45,978 nt of DNA, taken from NCBI GenBank assembly GCA_023254055.1, contig JALQYN010000094.1:1-45978 (forward strand), read 5' to 3'. Below are positions 8,280 through 18,379 of the stretch, piece by piece. Origin of the DNA: Polaribacter sp. (GTDB lineage Bacteria > Bacteroidota > Bacteroidia > Flavobacteriales > Flavobacteriaceae). Under the pieces are notes generated by a model. It was given only the letters and a program-made list of their open reading frames with translations, had not been told where the DNA came from and made no database searches. The translations under genes were made by a program, and so were the position numbers. Positions within the stretch are counted from its first letter, which is position 1, and each line of letters starts with the position of its first letter.

Positions 8280-9377
8280 GTGATACTCAATTTAACAGAC
8301 AAACAAAAAGTAAATGCAGTTAGAATTATTGCTATTCTATCTACGTTGTCAATGATGTTGTACGCACCAGAACTGTGGGTTACAGAAAAAGACTTTCCAG
8401 TAATTCCTTTATTTGACTGGATTCCAATTCCCACTTCTCCATTTGATACTATTTTTTCTGGACTCTTTTTTGTAAGTCAGGTTGTCTATATTTTTAAACC
8501 AAAACGCTTGTTAGGCTGGTTTGTATTATTGCTCTATAGCTACTTAGCTTTTGTAGATCAAAACAGACTTCAACCCTACTTTTATCAAAGTTTCTTAACC
8601 ATTTTAGCCATTGTTGTATATCCTAAGAATACGGAAGCTAAAAAAGTGTTGTTTACGCTTATATTGATTTTTATCGCTACCTATTTTTGGAGTGGAATTC
8701 ATAAGTTAAACGAAATCTTCTACGAACAATGGATGCACGCTTTGGTAAAACATTTTAGTTTTATTCCAGAAAGTATCTTGTTAGCTTTTACCTACGCCGT
8801 TCCATGGTTAGAAGCAATTCTAGGAGTTCTTATTTTATCAAACAAAACAAGGAGATTAGGAGTGTTCGGAATTGTACTGATGCATTCAATCATTATTGTT
8901 ATGTTGTTATATTTAGGTTATGGTTTTAACGTAATTCCTTGGAATGTACAAAACATTTTAAGTGTATTGATTATCTTTTGGACACTGAAAACAGCTTCTC
9001 TTACTGAAGTTTTCACAGATTCAAAGTCCTACCAAAAAGGGTTGATTTTTATTTTCACCTTCATCTTACCTTTTAGCAATTTGTTTGGCGGTTGGGATCA
9101 TCTATTATCCTTTAGTTTTTTTACATCAAAATTAGATTATTATTACATTCAGATTGATGCTTCTCTAAAAGACAAACTCCCAAAGAATGTACAGAAATAT
9201 TACAGAACAAATGAATACATGACCGTTCTTTACTTGAATGAGTGGGCTGGCGATGTTAATAAGGTACTCCTCTATCCACAACCTAGAGTTGCAAAAAAAG
9301 TGGAGCAATACCTGTTGTCTTTTGCTGATAATACTACAATTAAAAATCCTACAAAATTGGTAGTTTATAATAAATAA
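8280..9377 (+). CDS. Integral membrane protein, HTTM/DoxX-like
   Basis: 365 residues with about eight hydrophobic segments between residues 12 and 270 and a soluble C-terminal tail of about 90 residues. The segments LAFVDQNRLQPYFYQSFL, YFWSGIHKLNEIFYEQW and FTYAVPWLEAILGVLIL recall the HTTM/DoxX-like membrane fold of the vitamin-K-carboxylase-like group (the 'W-SGIHKLN' helix). I see no carboxylase lumenal domain, so no reaction is proposed. The frame starts at GTG 8280, since no in-frame ATG occurs before the second membrane segment. It lies 76 bp after uvrA with a palindromic repeat between them, so it is not an obvious repair gene. A 106-bp spacer with two copies of ACGAATTCTAA follows. 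Confidence 0.6.
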   Translation: MILNLTDKQKVNAVRIIAILSTLSMMLYAPELWVTEKDFPVIPLFDWIPIPTSPFDTIFSGLFFVSQVVYIFKPKRLLGWFVLLLYSYLAFVDQNRLQPYFYQSFLTILAIVVYPKNTEAKKVLFTLILIFIATYFWSGIHKLNEIFYEQWMHALVKHFSFIPESILLAFTYAVPWLEAILGVLILSNKTRRLGVFGIVLMHSIIIVMLLYLGYGFNVIPWNVQNILSVLIIFWTLKTASLTEVFTDSKSYQKGLIFIFTFILPFSNLFGGWDHLLSFSFFTSKLDYYYIQIDASLKDKLPKNVQKYYRTNEYMTVLYLNEWAGDVNKVLLYPQPRVAKKVEQYLLSFADNTTIKNPTKLVVYNK

Positions 9378-9483
9378 CACGAATTCTAATTACATTCCTA
9401 CGAATTCTAAAACACACCAAATTTAACTGCTTTCTGATACTAGATTTGAGTAATCTTAATTATTAATCTAAAACCTACGTATC

Positions 9484-10557
9484 ATGAAAAAAATCGTAAA
9501 CACAAAAGTAATCGCAATCGTTTTGCTTGCTGTAAGCATTTCTTTTACAAGCTGTAATCGAAAAAAGAAACCAACTACAATAAACACTCCAACAGTACTT
9601 GCAGAAGAAGTGAAAGAAGTACCTGTATACAGAGAATCTATTGTTTTTATAACGGGTGTAGATTCTGAACATTCAAATTATTATACAAGTGCTAAAATGT
9701 ATTTTGAAGAAAAACAGTTTGAAGTGGTAACAGAAGCATTTTCACTACAAGAAATTATTGCTTGGCTAAACAACAATTATGATGACAGATTGTATTCTAA
9801 CATTCATATTGTAAGCGAAAATAATCCTTGGAAAGGAATGCAACTAGAAACAACTATAAACGGGGAAATTGTAAATGAAAGAACACTAAGAAACACATTA
9901 ATTAATGACGAGCTTCCAAAACTAGAAAAAGGAATTACAGAAGAAACAAATGTAGTTTTCCATGCGCCAGCTTTGGCTAATCAGGTAAATTTAATGCAAG
10001 AACTTAAAAATGTTTTTAGCACGAATAAACAACCGAATATTGTGGCGACTCCATATTATACTGTATTTGGTGGTGAGTTTTCTAAATACCACTTAGAAAA
10101 ACCATACTACGGGTTTTATCCAACAGCACATTCTCCTGGAAAAGTAGACCTTTCAAAAGAGTTTGCTAAGAAATATCCAAATGAAGATATAGACTGGCTT
10201 GAAACTTTATACAATGAAAGTGAACGTTATGTTGGTGAAGCTTACACCACAAAGTTTAACTTTCCAATAAAAATGGAAGTTGATTTTACAGATTCTGACA
10301 ATGCAATGCCAACCTTTACTTCTCAAGAAGCAATAATGGATTTCATTGAAGCTGATGAAACACTTTTAAATGAGTTTAAAAGTTATCAAATTCCGATTGA
10401 AAAATTTAGATGGAAAACAACTGTAAAAGACAACAAGTTAATTATAAAAGGAATTACAACAGTAGTATGTGTTTTAAAGCCGCTTATTAAACCTTACGGA
10501 GATTTACAACACATTGCTCCTGAAATAGACAATTTGCGATTATACAGCATTCATTAA
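9484..10557 (+). CDS. Lipoprotein of unknown function
   Basis: 357 residues. The N-terminus MKKIVNTKVIAIVLLAVSIS with SFTSC gives a lipoprotein signal peptide with lipid-modified Cys24, so it is membrane-anchored. The body is soluble, alpha/beta in appearance, rich in short acidic and Lys segments. Notable stretches are VFITGVDSEHSNYYTSAKMYF (62-82), an ALANQVNLMQELKNVF helix and PYYGFYPTAHSPGK near 200. I recognise no family. There is no HExxH or Cys pair, and no certain catalytic motif. It is a single-gene unit: a spacer with no clear promoter box precedes it and a strong terminator follows 5 bp after the stop. Confidence 0.7.
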   Translation: MKKIVNTKVIAIVLLAVSISFTSCNRKKKPTTINTPTVLAEEVKEVPVYRESIVFITGVDSEHSNYYTSAKMYFEEKQFEVVTEAFSLQEIIAWLNNNYDDRLYSNIHIVSENNPWKGMQLETTINGEIVNERTLRNTLINDELPKLEKGITEETNVVFHAPALANQVNLMQELKNVFSTNKQPNIVATPYYTVFGGEFSKYHLEKPYYGFYPTAHSPGKVDLSKEFAKKYPNEDIDWLETLYNESERYVGEAYTTKFNFPIKMEVDFTDSDNAMPTFTSQEAIMDFIEADETLLNEFKSYQIPIEKFRWKTTVKDNKLIIKGITTVVCVLKPLIKPYGDLQHIAPEIDNLRLYSIH

Positions 10558-10561
10558 AAGC

Positions 10562-10587
10562 AAAAGGCTCGTTAAAACGAGCCTTTT
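10562..10587. terminator. Bidirectional rho-independent terminator
   Basis: Arms AAAAGGCTCGTT (10562-10573) and AACGAGCCTTTT (10576-10587) with a two-base centre, T-rich on both strands. It ends the lipoprotein gene (plus) and the convergent S41 protease gene, whose stop is at 10591. Confidence 0.9.
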
Positions 10588-10590
10588 TAT

Positions 10591-13500
10591 TTACTTAATT
10601 TTTTTCATTATAATTTCTATAGCCTTGTCCAATTGCGGGGTTTTATTTTCTAACCTGTCTTTAAAATTTTTACCAACATATACATCTGGCGAAACTCCAT
10701 TGATTTCTAAATCTTTTCCATCTAAGGTATAGCAACCCCAAACTGGTAATCGATAACTAGAACCATCTACTAAAGAACCACTAGTCGTAAAAATAATCCA
10801 TCTGTAGGTTTCTGTTCCAACTATAGTTCCCAAACCTAACTCTTTAAATCCAGCAGCTGTCATTTCTGCATCCGACAACGATTGTTCATTAATTAACAAT
10901 ACAATTGGTTTATTTCCGTAACTAAAATTAGATTGACTTGTTAGTTTTCCTTCTCTATATTTCCAATTTAAATATTGTTTTTGTCTTAAGAAATTTAAAA
11001 CAGCATCGTGTACATTTCCACCTGTATTAAACCTTAGGTCTAAAATTAAACCGTCTTTATAAGCTTCATCACTTACTAAATCATGATAAAACTTGGTCAA
11101 TTCACCACCTGTCATATTTTTCATATGCACATATGCAATCTTGTTATTTGATTTTTTATCTACATAAGATTGATTCTTATCTTGCCATTCATCATACAAT
11201 AAGGTACTAATTGCTCTGTAATTTGTTGGATGAATATTTACATCAAACTCGGAACCATTTCTAACAAACGTTAAGCTTATTTCTGAGCTAAATTTAGGAT
11301 TTGTAAAATATTGCTCTCTGTTTGATTTTGGATCTACTTTTTTACCATTTACAGCAATCAATACATCTCCTTTTCTAAGGTCTTTCCCTTTAACATCGGT
11401 TGGACTTTCTGAAACAATTCTTTCAACTGTAAATGGATTCTCATTATCAAACAAAATTCCTGTTGCTAGTGTCTGCGTTCCGTAATACACTTGTTCTTCT
11501 TTACCAAACGAATTAAAACCAAAATGAGACGTGTTTAATTCTCCTAACATGTCATTAAAAATCAATCTTAAATTTGCTCTGCTTGAAACATTCGGTAAAA
11601 ATTTAGCATACGAATCCCTTAGTTTTTGCCAATTCTGTCCGTGAAAATTTTCGTCATAAAAACTCTGCTCCATTCCTGCCCAAGCTTCATAATACATTTG
11701 CTCAAACTCATCTGATAATGACTTGTTAAAACTGTGACTTATAGCAATTGGTTTTAATTTATTGGTTCCTAAATTAATAGTACTTATTGTTCCTCTAGAC
11801 AACACATAATGTTTCTTACCAGCACTTACTAACTGATATCCAAAAGAAGGTGAATCGCTTAGTTTTACTGTTTTATTATTCTCAAAAGGTTCAATAGTTG
11901 TTTTCCATAATTTATTTCTCCCTTGATCATGGTTTGATAAATATAACACATGTGTTTTTGCACCTTCTTTAATAATTGAAACACTACGCTGACCACCAAA
12001 CCTTGGGCTTATTGTAGTTAATCTGTCCATCAACCCTTTTTCATTTATTGTAATAGGTTCAATTTCTTCTTTTTTAGCTTTCTTATCTTTACTTTTTTCA
12101 ACAAACAAATCATTTACTTTGTCAATTGAAAATGGTTTTTCATACTTATCTAAAGCCATTTGATAAACTTTTGAGTTACCATTTCCGCCGCTAGGAAAGC
12201 TTGGAGCTGTTCTTTCTGATGAAAAATAAATATACTTCCCGTCTGGAGACCAATGTGGGTCTGATTCAGATACCTTCGTTTTTGTTAAGTTAATGGCTTT
12301 TTTTGTAGCAATGTTATATACAAAAATGTCTTCTTCAAAATCTCTACGCGCACTATAAAGAATGTGCTTTCCGTCTGGAGAGAAATATGGGTTCGAATTA
12401 TAAAATGCCCAAAATTCATCTTTTACAACAGCTTCAATTTTATAAGTGTTTAAGTCAATAATATACAATCCATTTCTTCCGCTTAAATAAACCCCTTTAG
12501 TTCTATCCTCATTTAATGTAAGTTGCCTATTATTTTCTGTTGATTTTGTCAATTGTCTTGTTTTAAAAGCGTTATTTGCACTTGTAACAAACCAATTATA
12601 ATATCCATTTACTGATCTAGAAAACAATAACGAACTATTGTCTTTTAACCACTTTACTTCTTGTACTGCTTCTTTAGGATTTGTTACAATTTCTTTTACA
12701 AATTTTCCTGCAACATCAGAAACAAACAATTTTCCTCTCGAAACAAAAGCCATTTTTTTTCCGTCTTCTGATACGTCAAAAAAAGTAATATTCCCTTTAA
12801 CATCAAATGATTGTTCTTGTTGTGTTGTTGAGTTATTATTGATATCAATTTTTAACTTCTTTGAAGATTTTTTAGCTACATCATAGACATACAATTGATA
12901 ATCTTTTCTAAAAACTATTTTTTTACCATTTGCGCTAACTTTTGGCCACATGATAGAAGTAGAAAAATTGGTCAGTCTTTTTTTTGTGCCATTTTCTAAC
13001 TTGTATAAATTATACTCTCCTTTGTATTCATCTGACTGAAAATAAACATTCCCGTTTTTATCAATGGTTGCAGCAAAATCTTTACCTCTATACGTTGTAT
13101 GCTGTGTATACTTCTTGGTTTTTTCATTATACGATTTAATATCAGGATTGTAATCTCCTTTGTATCTTTTTCTATGAGCAAATCTTGAACTTTCCCAAGA
13201 TTCATTAAAATAAACATCTCCCGTTTTTGGATGCTCAACTACATTATGAACCGTATTAAAATAATGATCAAAAGTTCTTTTTGGTGTGCTACCGTTGATA
13301 TCTACAGTATAATTAGACATAGAATTATACCTGCTAGAGGTAAAGTTTATAGTCTTACTATCCCAATTCCAAGAAGAAACAGCGTCATTAGCTTGATGAA
13401 AAGTTAATTGTTGAATTTTACCCCCATTCAATGGCATAATATATACATCATTATTTCCATATTGATTACTCGTAAAGGCCAACCATTTTCCGTCTGGAGA

Positions 13501-13713
13501 AACACTTGGATCGGTTTCTACACCTTGCATAGCCGTTAAGCGAAATGCTTCACCACCATTTGAAGAAACTTTCCATAGATCGCCTTCATAACTAAAAATA
13601 ACATTGGATGCATCTGGAGTTAATGTTGGCTTCAAGGTAAAATGTACATTACCAGTTTGTGAATATATTGCTACAGAAAAAAGCAATAAAAATGAACTTA
13701 TTAAAGTTTTCAT
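10591..13713 (-). CDS. Tricorn-like S41 peptidase with PD40 beta-propeller and PDZ domain
   Basis: 1040 residues, exported (signal peptide 1-18 ending IYSQ). Residues about 25-500 hold WD40-like PD40 propeller repeats (VSPDGKWLAFTS, FSPDGKHILYSA, WSPDGKYIYFSS). A tricorn core domain follows, carrying His730 in LGELNTSHFGF, then a PDZ domain at about 740-825 (DLRKGDVLIAVNGKK) and the S41 catalytic domain (LILDLRFNTGGN at about 890). The nucleophile is Ser947 in EQSLSDAEM, and the expected oxyanion Gly-Gly and Asp partner are present. Tricorn-like proteases trim peptides; in Bacteroidota they act in the periplasm. It is divergent from the histidine kinase (124-bp spacer), which may control it. 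Start at ATG 13713. Confidence 0.93.
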   Translation of the reverse strand: MKTLISSFLLLFSVAIYSQTGNVHFTLKPTLTPDASNVIFSYEGDLWKVSSNGGEAFRLTAMQGVETDPSVSPDGKWLAFTSNQYGNNDVYIMPLNGGKIQQLTFHQANDAVSSWNWDSKTINFTSSRYNSMSNYTVDINGSTPKRTFDHYFNTVHNVVEHPKTGDVYFNESWESSRFAHRKRYKGDYNPDIKSYNEKTKKYTQHTTYRGKDFAATIDKNGNVYFQSDEYKGEYNLYKLENGTKKRLTNFSTSIMWPKVSANGKKIVFRKDYQLYVYDVAKKSSKKLKIDINNNSTTQQEQSFDVKGNITFFDVSEDGKKMAFVSRGKLFVSDVAGKFVKEIVTNPKEAVQEVKWLKDNSSLLFSRSVNGYYNWFVTSANNAFKTRQLTKSTENNRQLTLNEDRTKGVYLSGRNGLYIIDLNTYKIEAVVKDEFWAFYNSNPYFSPDGKHILYSARRDFEEDIFVYNIATKKAINLTKTKVSESDPHWSPDGKYIYFSSERTAPSFPSGGNGNSKVYQMALDKYEKPFSIDKVNDLFVEKSKDKKAKKEEIEPITINEKGLMDRLTTISPRFGGQRSVSIIKEGAKTHVLYLSNHDQGRNKLWKTTIEPFENNKTVKLSDSPSFGYQLVSAGKKHYVLSRGTISTINLGTNKLKPIAISHSFNKSLSDEFEQMYYEAWAGMEQSFYDENFHGQNWQKLRDSYAKFLPNVSSRANLRLIFNDMLGELNTSHFGFNSFGKEEQVYYGTQTLATGILFDNENPFTVERIVSESPTDVKGKDLRKGDVLIAVNGKKVDPKSNREQYFTNPKFSSEISLTFVRNGSEFDVNIHPTNYRAISTLLYDEWQDKNQSYVDKKSNNKIAYVHMKNMTGGELTKFYHDLVSDEAYKDGLILDLRFNTGGNVHDAVLNFLRQKQYLNWKYREGKLTSQSNFSYGNKPIVLLINEQSLSDAEMTAAGFKELGLGTIVGTETYRWIIFTTSGSLVDGSSYRLPVWGCYTLDGKDLEINGVSPDVYVGKNFKDRLENKTPQLDKAIEIIMKKIK

Positions 13714-13837
13714 AATTCTAAAGTTTAGTTTAAAAACGTGAATTTACTAAATTATAAATAGTATCTTTCTTCTAGAAATGTTAAAATAATAGTATGGCAC
13801 AATAAATGTTATTTTTAAAGTGTTCAATTAGTATATA

Positions 13838-16594
13838 ATGGCTTTTTTTAGATTTACAACATTCATTTTTTGCTTTCTTTTTGCTGTTAGTAGCAATGCT
13901 CAAAAAATGAACTTCAAAAACTATTCAATTGCAAACGGATTGCCACAATCTGATGTGGTTGATGCTGTTCAAGATACAATTGGCTATATTTGGTTTGCCA
14001 CTCAAGGTGGTGGTATTGCTCGTTTTGACGGAGCTAATTTTGAGGTTTTTAATCAACAAAACGGGTTGCTCTCTAACTTTACAAATTCTCTATTGATAAA
14101 AAATGACAGCTTATTTATAGGAACAAATAATGGAGTGTCAATAAAAATTAAAAACAAGTTTACAAATTACAAAACTCCAAAAGTAAATAAAGTTCTTTGG
14201 CTAGATAAAAAAATCCATTTAGCAACCAATCAAGGGGTTTATCAGTTTAATAAAAATTTTGTATTTCCTATAAAAATCAATTTAAAAATTGATTTATCTA
14301 AAGTAATAGATATTAAATTTTCGAATGGTTTTTATTGGATTAAAACAACAAATCAAATTTGGAAATCAACATCATTAAATGCCAAAGCTCAAATACACAA
14401 AAGCACATTAAAAGAAGTTGCAACACTGTTTAATGTTCAACAATCACTTCTAAATAAATTGGAAATTGATAGTGCAATCAAATCAATTGCTAAAAAAATA
14501 GTTATTGACAATCAAAACAACACCTGGTTGCTTACAGAAGGAAATGGAGTTTACAAATCGGTTTCTTCTAATTTTAAACACGTTAACTATGCCGAAAATG
14601 TTGCAATTACTGAAATTACTGCTACGCATAAGAACAACAAAAACATTTGGTTTACTGACACCAATAGAAATTTATACATTGTTGATAGCTTAGGTACTCG
14701 ATTTGTAAAAAAGAACAACTTTAAAGCAACCACAGTTACATCAGATATACATGACAATCTTTGGTTTGGGTCTCAAAATAAAGGAATCTATATTTATAGA
14801 AAGCAACAAGATTCATTATCTACAGCAAAATATAGTATTGAAAGATTGTACTCAAAAAATGGTTTACCAAACGATCATATTCAAAACATCATCATTCAAA
14901 ACAATACTATTTGGGTTGTAACAGAAAAAGCGGGAGTTCTAAAACTTGATTATAATTTTGAACAAAATTTTGTGAAAAAGATTTCTGTTTTTAATCAAAA
15001 TAACGGATTGAAAGATGTGTTTATAACTACTTCTCTACACTACAATAACAGGTTGTGGTATGGAACTTTAAATGGCGATTTAGGATTTATCAACAACAAT
15101 AAGGTAACTCATTATTCAAAGATTCTCAATAAAAATTCTGCCATTAGCAATTTAGTATTCTCAAAAAATATTCTATTTATAGGGACTTTAGGGGAAGGTA
15201 TTTGGAGTACAGCCATTTCTAATTTAAGTTCTCCAAAGCCAATAAACAATAGCTTTTTAAGTTCAAAAAACAATTACCAATTATTAATTGATTCTAAAAA
15301 TCAATTATGGAATGGCTCTGAAAAAGGGGTTGATAAAATTGAGTTTTCTAAAAATGTCATTTCTAAAGCAACGTATTATAATGCCAATGACGGATTTACA
15401 GGAATAGAAACCACAAAAAATACCATAATAGAAGATGAAGATGGAAATATTTGGTTTGGTACTAAAAACGGAATTACGAAGTTTACGCCCAGTGAAAATC
15501 AAAGACAACTTTTAAAACCATCAATACATTTTGAAACTATTGAAGTTTCTAACATCACTATAGATAGTATTCAAAACCAAGTAAAAAAGAATGTATTACA
15601 GCTATCTCCAACACAAAATAACATTTCTTTTTCCTTTAAAACTGTCGACATCAATCAACCAAAAAGAATTGAATATCAATATCAATTAAACGAAAGTCAA
15701 AGTGATTGGTCTACAAAAAAAACTATCAATTTTGCAAATCTCTCTGCTGGTAATTATTCGTTTTCTGTAAAATCTAGAAACGCTTCAAAAACAGAAAGTG
15801 AGCTAAAAACTTTTTATTTTTTTATTGATAAACCGTTCTATCAGAAAGGGTGGTTTATAACAGTTACTATTGGAATTCTTGCATTTATACTCTTTTTAGT
15901 CATCTATTTCTACTTTAAAAGAAGACAACAAGAAAATCAACAAAAAATTGAAAAACTTACCTTAGAAAACCATTTAAGTGCTCTAGAACAAAAAGCATTG
16001 CAATTACAAATGAATCCACATTTTATTTTTAATGTATTAAACGGGATTAAAGCTTACGGAAATAGTGGACAAACAGTTGAACTTAACTCAACCATAAGTC
16101 AGTTTGCAAGCTTGCTCCGCTCTCTATTACATAATTCAAGGAAAGAAGAAATCAATCTTTCTGAAGAGATAGAAACTTTAAAAAACTATTTAAATTTAGA
16201 GCAAAAGATAAACTCAAATTTCGAGTATGAAATCACCACAGAAACCGAAAATATTTTAATTGAAGAAATTTTAATTCCGCCAATGCTAGTGCAACCTTTT
16301 GTTGAAAACAGCATTAAACACGGATTTAAAAATGCAAAAGGAAAATTAACAATACATTTTAAGACCACAAATCATCACTTAATTTGTACTATTATTGATA
16401 ACGGAATTGGAATTGAGCAGTCAAAAAAAGGAAAGCAACATTCAGCACATCATTCTGTAGCCCTAAAAGTAACGAAAGAGCGCATTGAAAATTTATCAAA
16501 AACTAGTCGTTTAGAAATCAAAGAAATTTCTGAAAACAATCAAATAAATGGAACAAAAGTTGAATTTCAAATTCCGTTAAAAACAGATTATTAA
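13838..16594 (+). CDS. Propeller-type sensor histidine kinase (reg_prop, Y_Y_Y, LytS-like kinase)
   Basis: 918 residues. A signal peptide (1-21) is followed by a periplasmic two-component-regulator propeller (about 25-560; repeats such as IWFATQGGGIARFDG and IWFGTKNGITKF) and a Y_Y_Y domain (about 575-655; FSFKTVDINQPKRIEYQYQL). A single membrane helix lies at about 671-693, then a coiled linker and a LytS/YehU-type kinase: phosphoacceptor His728 in LQMNPHFIFNVLNGIKA and ATP site PPMLVQPFVENSIKHGF with DNGIGI. It is coupled to the LytTR response regulator that starts one base after its stop. The kinase group senses polysaccharides in some Bacteroidota, but no carbohydrate gene lies nearby. 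The stimulus is unknown. Confidence 0.93.
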   Translation: MAFFRFTTFIFCFLFAVSSNAQKMNFKNYSIANGLPQSDVVDAVQDTIGYIWFATQGGGIARFDGANFEVFNQQNGLLSNFTNSLLIKNDSLFIGTNNGVSIKIKNKFTNYKTPKVNKVLWLDKKIHLATNQGVYQFNKNFVFPIKINLKIDLSKVIDIKFSNGFYWIKTTNQIWKSTSLNAKAQIHKSTLKEVATLFNVQQSLLNKLEIDSAIKSIAKKIVIDNQNNTWLLTEGNGVYKSVSSNFKHVNYAENVAITEITATHKNNKNIWFTDTNRNLYIVDSLGTRFVKKNNFKATTVTSDIHDNLWFGSQNKGIYIYRKQQDSLSTAKYSIERLYSKNGLPNDHIQNIIIQNNTIWVVTEKAGVLKLDYNFEQNFVKKISVFNQNNGLKDVFITTSLHYNNRLWYGTLNGDLGFINNNKVTHYSKILNKNSAISNLVFSKNILFIGTLGEGIWSTAISNLSSPKPINNSFLSSKNNYQLLIDSKNQLWNGSEKGVDKIEFSKNVISKATYYNANDGFTGIETTKNTIIEDEDGNIWFGTKNGITKFTPSENQRQLLKPSIHFETIEVSNITIDSIQNQVKKNVLQLSPTQNNISFSFKTVDINQPKRIEYQYQLNESQSDWSTKKTINFANLSAGNYSFSVKSRNASKTESELKTFYFFIDKPFYQKGWFITVTIGILAFILFLVIYFYFKRRQQENQQKIEKLTLENHLSALEQKALQLQMNPHFIFNVLNGIKAYGNSGQTVELNSTISQFASLLRSLLHNSRKEEINLSEEIETLKNYLNLEQKINSNFEYEITTETENILIEEILIPPMLVQPFVENSIKHGFKNAKGKLTIHFKTTNHHLICTIIDNGIGIEQSKKGKQHSAHHSVALKVTKERIENLSKTSRLEIKEISENNQINGTKVEFQIPLKTDY

Positions 16595-16595
16595 A

Positions 16596-17345
16596 ATGCA
16601 ACAACAAACAGCCATTTTGGTAGACGATATGCCACAAGCATTAGAAATGTTACAAAAAGACATCTCTAACAACCATCCAATCATAAAAATTATTGGCACT
16701 GCAAATAGTGTGGTTTCTGCTGCTAAAATATTACAAAAAAACCAACCAGACATCTTGTTTTTAGACATCATGTTGGTAGACGGAACCGGATTTGATATAT
16801 TAGAAATTATACCGAATTTAACCTCTAAAATTATCTTTGTTACTGCAAGTGATGAGTTTGCTATTAGGGCGTTTAAGTTTGCTGCTATTGATTATATTTT
16901 AAAACCTTATTCTGATGAAGAATTGAAGAACGCTATAGAAAAAGCTATCCATCAAATTCAGCCAAAAAATGAGCAACTATTAGTCTTACAAGAATCTATA
17001 ACTACACCAAATCAACTGCCAAAAAAAATATCATTACATACATTAGATAAAATTGTAGTGGTTTCTTTAGATGAAATAATCCGATGTCAATCAGATAATA
17101 ATTACACAACGTTTTATTTTGACAATGGCACAAAACTCATGGTTACCAAAACCTTGAAGTTTTATGCAGATTTGTTAAAAGACAACTCTTTTTTAAGGGT
17201 CCATCAAAGTCATTTGGTAAACACCAAATACATTAAAGAATTTATTAAATCTGATGGAGGGTATTTGGTCTTAAAGGATAAAAGCACCGTTTCGGTTTCG
17301 GTTCGAAAACGCGCTGAAGTAATTGAAATGTTGAGTAAATTTTAG
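16596..17345 (+). CDS. LytTR-family response regulator
   Basis: 249 residues. Receiver domain (about 5-120) with acidic pocket DD 10-11, phospho-acceptor Asp57 in LFLDIML, the switch Thr in FVTASDE, and the Lys in LKPYSDEEL. The LytTR DNA-binding domain occupies about 148-245, including HTLDKIVVVSLDEIIRCQSD and SFLRVHQSHLVNTKYI. The start codon is one base after the sensor stop, so the pair is a cotranscribed two-component system. Its stop abuts the convergent threonine dehydratase stop with no spacer or hairpin, so readthrough RNA may overlap that gene. Confidence 0.95.
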   Translation: MQQQTAILVDDMPQALEMLQKDISNNHPIIKIIGTANSVVSAAKILQKNQPDILFLDIMLVDGTGFDILEIIPNLTSKIIFVTASDEFAIRAFKFAAIDYILKPYSDEELKNAIEKAIHQIQPKNEQLLVLQESITTPNQLPKKISLHTLDKIVVVSLDEIIRCQSDNNYTTFYFDNGTKLMVTKTLKFYADLLKDNSFLRVHQSHLVNTKYIKEFIKSDGGYLVLKDKSTVSVSVRKRAEVIEMLSKF

Positions 17346-18275
17346 TTAAAAAGGAAGTTTTGTAACATCTACATTTCCACCAGAAATAATAACACCTACT
17401 TTTTTATTTTTAAACAATGCTGGTTCTTTAAATACTGCAGCTACAGCAACTGCGCTAGAAGGCTCTATGGTAATTTTCATACGCTCCCAAACAAAGCGCA
17501 TCGCAGCAACGATTTCATCTTCAGAAACTCTAACAACCTGCTCTAGATGTTTTAATATAATTGGGAAATTATGACTACCGAGTTGTGTTTTCAATCCGTC
17601 TGCAACAGTATTAGTCGTCTCATTAGTTTCAATTTTTCCGCTTATTAACGATCGATAAGCATCATCAACTTCTAAAGGCTCTGCGCCAATAACTTTTGTT
17701 GAAGGAGAAAAAGCATTTGCAAACAGACAGGTTCCGGCAATTAATCCGCCACCTCCAATTGGAGCAATGATATAATCGAAATTAGATTCTTCTTGTAACA
17801 ATTCGTAACAAGCAGTCCCTTGTCCGTCAATTACATCTAAATCATTAGAAGGATGAATAAAAGTAGCACCAGTTTCTTTCTGAATTTTATCAGAAGCCAT
17901 TTCTCTTTCTGCCAAAGTTGGTCCACTGATTGTTACGATTCCACCATATTCAAACACTGCTTTTCTTTTAATTTCTGGAGCAGAAGAAGGCATCACAATA
18001 TATGCTTTAACACCTAAGTTTTTTGCTGCCAACGATAATGCACCTGCAAAATTCCCTGAAGAATGTGTAACTACCCCTTTGCTTCTTTGTTCTTCTGATA
18101 AATTTAAAATTGCATTGCTAGCACCTCTTGGCTTATATGAGCCTGTTTTTTGAAAGTTTTCGCATTTTAAAAAAACAGAAGCTTGTGTTGCTTCGTTTAA
18201 CAATCTTGATTGTAATACAGGAGTTTTATGAATATGTGGTTGTACTTGTTGGTAGACTTTTAGTAAGTTTTGCAT
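17346..18275 (-). CDS. Threonine/serine dehydratase family PLP enzyme (fold type II)
   Basis: 309 residues, catalytic domain only. The PLP lysine is Lys48 in TGSYKPRGA (usually SFKxRGA), the Asn-Ser loop is HSSGNFAGAL, and the phosphate site IAPIGGGGLIAGTC is at about 170-183. The C-terminus IISGGNVDVT is conserved. There is no ACT-like regulatory domain, which points to a catabolic threonine/serine dehydratase, serine racemase or threo-3-hydroxyaspartate ammonia-lyase rather than feedback-controlled IlvA. The sequence does not decide between these. It is convergent with the LytTR gene, with directly abutting stop codons. The upstream region carries the decayed tRNA-like and repeat sequences. 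Confidence 0.85.
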   Translation of the reverse strand: MQNLLKVYQQVQPHIHKTPVLQSRLLNEATQASVFLKCENFQKTGSYKPRGASNAILNLSEEQRSKGVVTHSSGNFAGALSLAAKNLGVKAYIVMPSSAPEIKRKAVFEYGGIVTISGPTLAEREMASDKIQKETGATFIHPSNDLDVIDGQGTACYELLQEESNFDYIIAPIGGGGLIAGTCLFANAFSPSTKVIGAEPLEVDDAYRSLISGKIETNETTNTVADGLKTQLGSHNFPIILKHLEQVVRVSEDEIVAAMRFVWERMKITIEPSSAVAVAAVFKEPALFKNKKVGVIISGGNVDVTKLPF

Positions 18276-18347
18276 AGAAATGTGTGTTTTCTCAAATATA
18301 AAAAATAAGTGTTAAAAATGTTTGAAATATGTTTAAAAAATTGAGCA

Positions 18348-18379
18348 CAAAAAATCCCTCTCAAAACGAAAAGGATTTT
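18348..18379 (-). terminator. Weak hairpin terminator after the tRNA-like remnant
   Basis: Arms AAAATCC (18351-18357) and GGATTTT (18373-18379), with a 15-base loop and an A-run before the left arm that would give a T-run on the minus strand. It sits on the minus strand just after the tRNA 3' end copy, in the same relation as the strong terminator holds to the intact tRNA. Lower confidence because of the short stem. Confidence 0.5.

Noticed and set aside
9390..9416. Two copies of ACGAATTCTAA
   Set aside because: Only two short copies in an AT-rich spacer; too little to call a regulatory site or repeat.
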